Shown here: one piece after another, positions 56,467 to 64,000 of the stretch | Layout: every line of letters begins with the position of its first letter | How positions within the stretch are numbered: the stretch's first letter is position 1 | Origin: Pseudonocardia sp. C8 | GTDB taxonomy: Bacteria; Actinomycetota; Actinomycetes; Mycobacteriales; Pseudonocardiaceae | DNA: 64,000 nucleotides | Direction: 5' to 3' | Assembly: GCF_014267175.1 (NCBI RefSeq) | Contig: NZ_JACMTR010000002.1 | Span: 1,376,001-1,440,000, forward strand | Notes under the pieces: generated by a model | What the model was told of the DNA's origin: nothing | The model's input: the letters and a program-made list of their open reading frames with translations, nothing else | Database searches by the model: none | Made by a program: the position numbers and the translations under genes

Positions 56467-56635
56467 CCAACACACCCCGGCTCCGGCCGTCGCCCCGGTC
56501 GAAACGCTCACCGAATCTGGAAGTGCTCGCGGGATGGAGCGAGCGTCTCCGGGTTTCGTGAGCGTCGCGCGCCGCGCGGCTGCGGGTGCCGGCACGACCG
56601 GGTGCCGGCACCACCGAGATCCGCGGCGCCGGAGA

Positions 56636-57601
56636 TCAGCCGAGCAGCTCCCGGCCTGACCGGTGCCGGTGCAGCACCTGCACGTCGCTCGTCCCCTCCC
56701 GCAGCGACGCCGACGTGTCCGACATGTGCTCCAGCAGGGTGTCGGCGAAGGCGATCACCGCCGGGGTCGGGGCGATGTCGGCGCGCCGGGCCAGGGCCAC
56801 CGTCCGGTGCAGGGCCGGGTTCAGCACGGTCCGGCGCAGCCGGGGCCGCCCGGCGAACACCAGGTCGGGCACCACCGCGACCCCGGTCCCGGCCTCGACC
56901 ATCCGCAGCACCGCGTCCATCTGGCCGCCCTCCACCGCGATCCGGGGTCGCACCCCGGCCTCGGCGTAGGCCCGGAGCGTCACCTCCCGGAGGTCGTACC
57001 CCTTGCGCACCATCACCAGGTCGTGCCGGGCCAGCTCGGTGATCGAGATCGATCCCCGTGCGGTGAGCGGGCGCCGCGCCCGGGGAGAGGCGACCGACAG
57101 CCGTTCCCGCAGCAGGGGAGCGCTGTGCAGGGCCGGGTCCACGCCCTCCGGTGGCACGATCACCAGCGCGATGTCGAGCTCGCCGGTCACCAGCGCCGTC
57201 ACCAGCGGCTGCGCGCCGTCCTCGGCGAGCTCGACGGCGATCTCCGGGTGCCGCGCGTGGAAGACGCGCAGCACGTCCGACAGCACCCCGATGCACAGCG
57301 ACGGCGTCGCCCCGATCCGCACCCGGCCGCTGCGCAGCCCCACCAGCTCCGCCACCGTCGTGCGGACGGTGTCGGAGTCGGCGAGCATGCGCTGGGCCAG
57401 CGGGAGCACGGCCTCGCCGGCCGGGGTCAGCGTCAGCACGGAGCCCCGGTTGATCAGCGGGGCACCCAGCTCGTCCTCCAGCGACCGCAGCGCCCGGCTC
57501 AGCGTGGGCTGTGCGACACCCACCTGGTCGGCCGCACGAGTGAAGCTGCGCACGTCGGCCACGGCCACGAAGTACATGAGCTGCTGAAGTGTCACCTGCA
57601 T
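56636..57601 (-). CDS. LysR-family transcriptional regulator
   Basis: 321 residues, ATG start. The HTH is MQVTLQQLMYFVAVADVRSF, then VAQPTLSRALRSLEDELG. The effector domain starts about 92 (SGRVRIGATPS). It is divergent from the sdhC-sdhA-sdhB operon, and a CATAGC-N5-GCTATG box overlaps its own start codon. Both features make it a likely regulator of that operon. The ligand is unknown, and the regulated target is an inference. Confidence 0.9.
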   Translation of the reverse strand: MQVTLQQLMYFVAVADVRSFTRAADQVGVAQPTLSRALRSLEDELGAPLINRGSVLTLTPAGEAVLPLAQRMLADSDTVRTTVAELVGLRSGRVRIGATPSLCIGVLSDVLRVFHARHPEIAVELAEDGAQPLVTALVTGELDIALVIVPPEGVDPALHSAPLLRERLSVASPRARRPLTARGSISITELARHDLVMVRKGYDLREVTLRAYAEAGVRPRIAVEGGQMDAVLRMVEAGTGVAVVPDLVFAGRPRLRRTVLNPALHRTVALARRADIAPTPAVIAFADTLLEHMSDTSASLREGTSDVQVLHRHRSGRELLG

Positions 57602-57615
57602 AGCCTACTGCTATG
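57599..57615. promoter_or_regulatory. LysR-type inverted repeat between regulator and sdhC
   Basis: CATAGC-CTACT-GCTATG is a perfect 6-bp inverted repeat with a T-N11-A-like spacing and spans the regulator's start codon. A further GCTATG half-site lies at 57655-57660, 22 bp before the sdhC start. Confidence 0.65.
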
Positions 57616-57682
57616 AGAGTCGACCGCCCGATGCATTGGACGGCTGCACTGCTTGCTATGTCCACTGGCGTCCGTGGTCACG

Positions 57683-58396
57683 ATGTCCGAGAAGTCCCGG
57701 GCGGGCGGCGGCGTCGCCGAGCCCCGGCGCCCACGCACGCCGAGTGCGTACCTGAAGTTCGTGATGGCGGTGAGCGGCGTCTTCCTGCTGCTCTACGTCG
57801 TCCTGCACATGATCGGGAACCTGAAGATCTTCTTCGGTCCCGAGGCGATCGACCATTACGCGGCCTGGCTGCGCACGATCCTGGAGCCCGCGCTGCCGCA
57901 CGAGGGCATGCTGTGGATCGTCCGCGTGGTGCTGCTCGTGTCGGTCGTCGCGCACATCTGGTCGGCGACCGTGCTCACGCTGCGCGCGAAGCGGGCCCGG
58001 CCGATCAAGTACGCCGGCGGCACGAACAAGGTCAAGGGCAGCTACGCGGCCCGCACCATGCGGTGGGGCGGCGTCATCATCGCGCTGTTCGTGGTCTACC
58101 ACCTGCTCGACCTCACCACGGGCACGCTGAACCCGAACGGCGAGCACCTGCAGGTCTACGACAACGTCACCGCCGACTTCACCCTGGCCCGGTGGTACGT
58201 GACCCTGTTCTACGTCCTGGCCGTCGTCGCGCTCGGCTTCCACGTCCGGCACGGCATCTGGTCGGGCATCCAGACGCTCGGCCTGTCGACCAACAGCCGC
58301 GAGCGCACCATCAAGGCGGTGTCCACGGCGTTCGCCGTCGTGCTCACCCTGGGGTTCGTCTCGGTGCCCCTCGCCGTCACGTTCGGAGTGGTCTGA
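57683..58396 (+). CDS. sdhC: Succinate dehydrogenase cytochrome b558-type anchor SdhC
   Basis: 237 residues from ATG 57683. It has about five membrane helices. His42, His91, His140 and His187/190 lie in or beside helices and are candidate ligands for two b hemes, as in the single-anchor b558 family of complex II. It forms the membrane part with SdhA and SdhB downstream (3 bp to sdhA). It differs from the second SdhC at 62840, which has no resemblance to it. No ribosome site is obvious; a LysR box lies upstream. Confidence 0.9.
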   Translation: MSEKSRAGGGVAEPRRPRTPSAYLKFVMAVSGVFLLLYVVLHMIGNLKIFFGPEAIDHYAAWLRTILEPALPHEGMLWIVRVVLLVSVVAHIWSATVLTLRAKRARPIKYAGGTNKVKGSYAARTMRWGGVIIALFVVYHLLDLTTGTLNPNGEHLQVYDNVTADFTLARWYVTLFYVLAVVALGFHVRHGIWSGIQTLGLSTNSRERTIKAVSTAFAVVLTLGFVSVPLAVTFGVV

Positions 58397-58399
58397 CCC

Positions 58400-60367
<1,968 letters not shown>

Positions 60368-60381
60368 AGCGAGCCACAGAC

Positions 60382-61134
60382 GTGAAACTGACTCTGAAGG
60401 TCTGGCGCCAGCGCGACGCGGTCGACAAGGGCCGGCTGGCCACCTATGACGTCGAGGCCGACCCGGACATGTCGTTCCTCGAGATGCTCGACGTCCTCAA
60501 CGAGAAGCTGATCCTCGCCGGCGAGGAGCCGGTCGCGTTCGACCACGACTGCCGCGAGGGCATCTGCGGGGCGTGCAGCATGGTCATCGACGGCCAGCCG
60601 CACGGCCCGCAGCGGGCGACGACCACCTGCCAGCTGCACATGCGGCACTACTCCGACGGCGACACGATCGTCATCGAGCCGTTCCGGTCCGGGTCGTTCC
60701 CGGTCGTCAAGGACCTGATCGTCGACCGCAGCGCGTTCGACAAGGTCATCCAGTCCGGCGGCTACGTCTCGGTGAACACCGGGTCGGCCCCGGAGGCCAA
60801 CGCCAACGCGGTGCCGAAGGCGCACGCCGACCGGGCGTTCGCGGCGGCGAACTGCATCGGCTGCGGGGCCTGCGTGGCGGCCTGCCCGAACGGCTCGGCG
60901 TCGCTGTTCCTGGGCGCCAAGCTGACCCACCTCGGTGAGCTGCCGCAGGGCCAGCCGGAGCGCTACGAGCGCGTCGTCAACATGGTCCAGACGCACGAGG
61001 ACGCCGGCTTCGGCGGCTGCACCAACACCGGTGCCTGCGCCACCGCCTGCCCGAAGGAGATCCCGCTCGACGTGATCTCCCAGCTCAACCGCGACTACCT
61101 CGCGGCAACGGTGGGCGGCAAGCGCACGCAGTAG
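60382..61134 (+). CDS. sdhB: Succinate dehydrogenase iron-sulfur subunit SdhB
   Basis: 250 residues, GTG start. The plant-type 2Fe-2S loop [10 protein letters not shown] has Cys57, 62, 65 with Cys83 later. The C-terminal 4Fe-4S/3Fe-4S part has [12 protein letters not shown] (Cys158, 161, 164, 168) and [12 protein letters not shown] (Cys213, 219, 223). It passes electrons from FAD to the quinone site. It ends before a strong terminator and converges with gdhA. Confidence 0.96.
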   Translation: MKLTLKVWRQRDAVDKGRLATYDVEADPDMSFLEMLDVLNEKLILAGEEPVAFDHDCREGICGACSMVIDGQPHGPQRATTTCQLHMRHYSDGDTIVIEPFRSGSFPVVKDLIVDRSAFDKVIQSGGYVSVNTGSAPEANANAVPKAHADRAFAAANCIGCGACVAACPNGSASLFLGAKLTHLGELPQGQPERYERVVNMVQTHEDAGFGGCTNTGACATACPKEIPLDVISQLNRDYLAATVGGKRTQ

Positions 61135-61148
61135 CACGCCCCGGAAAG

Positions 61149-61186
61149 AGGCCCGGCCCCCTCCGCGCGGAGGGGCCGGGCCTTTT
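61149..61186. terminator. Bidirectional terminator between sdhB and gdhA
   Basis: A long GC stem (left arm from 61149, right arm ending at 61183) with a single bulged C is followed by TTTT on + and by a CTTTCC stretch on the minus side, so it could serve both converging genes. Confidence 0.85.
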
Positions 61187-61199
61187 CCCGGTGTGCGGG

Positions 61200-62839
<1,640 letters not shown>

Positions 62840-63658
62840 GTGTCATCCACCACTGACACCAGCGGCCGCACCGGCACCGGCACGGGCCGGGCCACGATCG
62901 CCGCCCGCACCCTGCGCACCGACCGGTGGTGGCTCCCACCGTTGGCGACGTTCGTCGGGCTCGTGGCCTGGGTCGCCTACGCCACGGTGCGCGCCTTCAT
63001 GCAGGAGTACTACTACGTCGCCGAGTACGGCTACCTGACGCCGTTCTACTCGCCGTGCGTGTCCACCGGCTGCGTCGAGGGCGCCGCGCACTTCGGCCGC
63101 TTCCTGCCCGACGTCTGGTGGCTGCCCTACGCGGCGGTCTCGCTGCCGTTCCTGCTCCTGTTCCGGCTGACCTGCTACTACTACCGCAAGGCCTACTACC
63201 GGGCGTTCTGGCTGTCACCCCCGGCCTGCGCGGTGGCCGAGCCGCACGCCCGCTACACCGGCGAGACCCGCTTCCCGCTGATCCTGCAGAACCTGCACCG
63301 CTACTTCTTCTACATCGCGGCGATCATCTCGGTGATCAACACCTACGACGCGGTCGTCGCGTTCGCCAAGCCCGGCGGCGGGTTCGGGCTGGGGCTGGGC
63401 AACATCGTGCTGGTCGTCAACGTCGTCCTGCTCTGGGCCTACACGCTGTCCTGCCACTCCTGCCGCAGCGTGGTCGGCGGCCGGCTCAACCACTTCTCCC
63501 GGCACCCGGTGCGCTACCGGATGTGGACCTGGGTGACCAGGCTGAACACCCGGCACATGCTGTACGCGTGGATCACCCTGGCCAGCCTGGCCCTCACCGA
63601 CTTCTACGTCATGGCCGTCTCGGCCGGTTGGATCTCCGACCTGCGGATCGTGGGGTGA
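62840..63658 (+). CDS. sdhC: Sdh1-type succinate dehydrogenase membrane anchor (Rieske-type candidate)
   Basis: 272 residues from GTG 62840 with CAGGAG upstream, close to the 273 residues of mycobacterial Rv0249c. About five hydrophobic segments. It carries six cysteines (73, 78, 112, 130, 205, 208) and several histidines, with CHSC at 205-208 and HxxRYFF near 153. M. smegmatis Sdh1 has a membrane-embedded Rieske-type 2Fe-2S cluster and no heme; the length and layout fit that family. Ligand assignment here is inferred. It is followed 7 bases later by a second sdhA. Confidence 0.85.
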   Translation: MSSTTDTSGRTGTGTGRATIAARTLRTDRWWLPPLATFVGLVAWVAYATVRAFMQEYYYVAEYGYLTPFYSPCVSTGCVEGAAHFGRFLPDVWWLPYAAVSLPFLLLFRLTCYYYRKAYYRAFWLSPPACAVAEPHARYTGETRFPLILQNLHRYFFYIAAIISVINTYDAVVAFAKPGGGFGLGLGNIVLVVNVVLLWAYTLSCHSCRSVVGGRLNHFSRHPVRYRMWTWVTRLNTRHMLYAWITLASLALTDFYVMAVSAGWISDLRIVG

Positions 63659-63665
63659 GCTCGGC

Positions 63666-64000
63666 GTGAGCGAGCAGATCGAGCAGTACGAGTACGACGT
63701 CGTCGTGATCGGTGCGGGCGGGGCCGGCCTGCGTGCGGCGATCGAGGCGCGGCTGCAGGGCAAGCGGACCGCGATCATCTCGAAGTCGCTGTTCGGCAAG
63801 GCGCACACCGTGATGGCCGAGGGCGGCTGCGCGGCGTCGATGGGCAACGCCAACCCGAACGACAACTGGCAGGTCCACTTCCGCGACACCATGCGCGGCG
63901 GCAAGTTCCTCAACAACTGGCGGATGGCCGAGCTGCACGCCCGGGAGGCCCCGGACCGGGTCTGGGAGCTGGAGACGTACGGCGCGCTGTTCGACCGGAC
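63666..64000 (+). CDS. sdhA: Second succinate dehydrogenase flavoprotein, N-terminal part (cut by window end)
   Basis: GTG start at 63666; 111 residues are visible before the window ends. The FAD fold VVVIGAGGAGLRAAIEARLQG has G17-x-G-x-x-G (landmark GAGGAG), followed by SLFGKAHTVMAEGGCAASMGN, where the His of KAHT is the likely FAD-linking residue, and NDNWQVHFRDTMRGGKFL. It resembles the Rv0248c-type flavoprotein rather than the SdhA at 58400. It forms an operon with the preceding anchor gene. Confidence 0.92.
   Translation, partial: MSEQIEQYEYDVVVIGAGGAGLRAAIEARLQGKRTAIISKSLFGKAHTVMAEGGCAASMGNANPNDNWQVHFRDTMRGGKFLNNWRMAELHAREAPDRVWELETYGALFDR

Overview
The window is one continuous piece of a very GC-rich actinobacterial chromosome. 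Third codon positions are almost all G or C, GTG starts are very common, and there is an SOS box of the GAAC-N4-GTTC type before recA. Gene content and order fit Pseudonocardiales, probably near Pseudonocardia. That placement is an inference from family resemblance; no database was searched. Much of the order parallels the conserved rimP-nusA-infB ... truB-ribF-rpsO-pnp-pepR-dapB ... thyX-dapA-rnj-ftsK ... pgsA-clgR-pspA ... recA-recX block known from Mycobacterium tuberculosis.

Layout. 1-8941: transcription/translation operon (rimP end, nusA, ylxR, infB, ylxP, rbfA, nrnA), then a methyltransferase and a MATE exporter. 9251-13288: a C4-dicarboxylate module (CitA/DcuS-type sensor kinase, DctA, divergent OmpR-type regulator). 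13307-21593: truB, ribF, a small HTH protein, rpsO, pnp, pepR, a DUF456 protein and dapB. 21597-24409: GNAT enzyme, a secreted intradiol-dioxygenase-like lipoprotein and a YcaQ-like DNA glycosylase. 24410-25487: about 1.1 kb of repeat-filled non-coding DNA. 25488-36664: DUF4097/HicB-like pair, thyX, a Crp regulator, an MHS transporter, a TIGR03085-like protein, dapA, rnj and ftsK. 36844-43828: YceI protein, two regulators, argA, rimO, pgsA, clgR and pspA. 44077-53970: nei-type glycosylase, a GT39-like glycosyltransferase, the giant Lhr helicase, small unknown genes, an MFS carrier and DUF3046. 54269-56466: recA-recX. 56636-64000: a LysR regulator and two different succinate dehydrogenase operons on either side of gdhA; the second runs off the window.

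How the genes work together. Most of the window is housekeeping: translation initiation and ribosome assembly (NusA, IF2, RbfA, S15, RimO), RNA turnover (PNPase, RNase J, NrnA), lysine/cell-wall precursors (DapA, DapB), SOS repair (RecA, RecX, Lhr, Nei, YcaQ-like) and envelope stress (ClgR, PspA). The right end is central carbon and respiration: a b558-type complex II, a second complex II whose anchor matches the mycobacterial Sdh1 (Rieske-type) family, and glutamate dehydrogenase.

The less ordinary features lie between genes. They are a six-unit array of about 61 bp in a 1.1-kb gene desert, bracketed by direct repeats; a two-copy hairpin family; a perfect 34-bp stem between dctA and its kinase gene; a cluster of four TGACRYCA octamers between a ribbon-helix-helix gene and thyX; and a 28-bp palindrome between gdhA and the second sdh operon. 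No IS element, phage, CRISPR array, tRNA or rRNA gene was seen.
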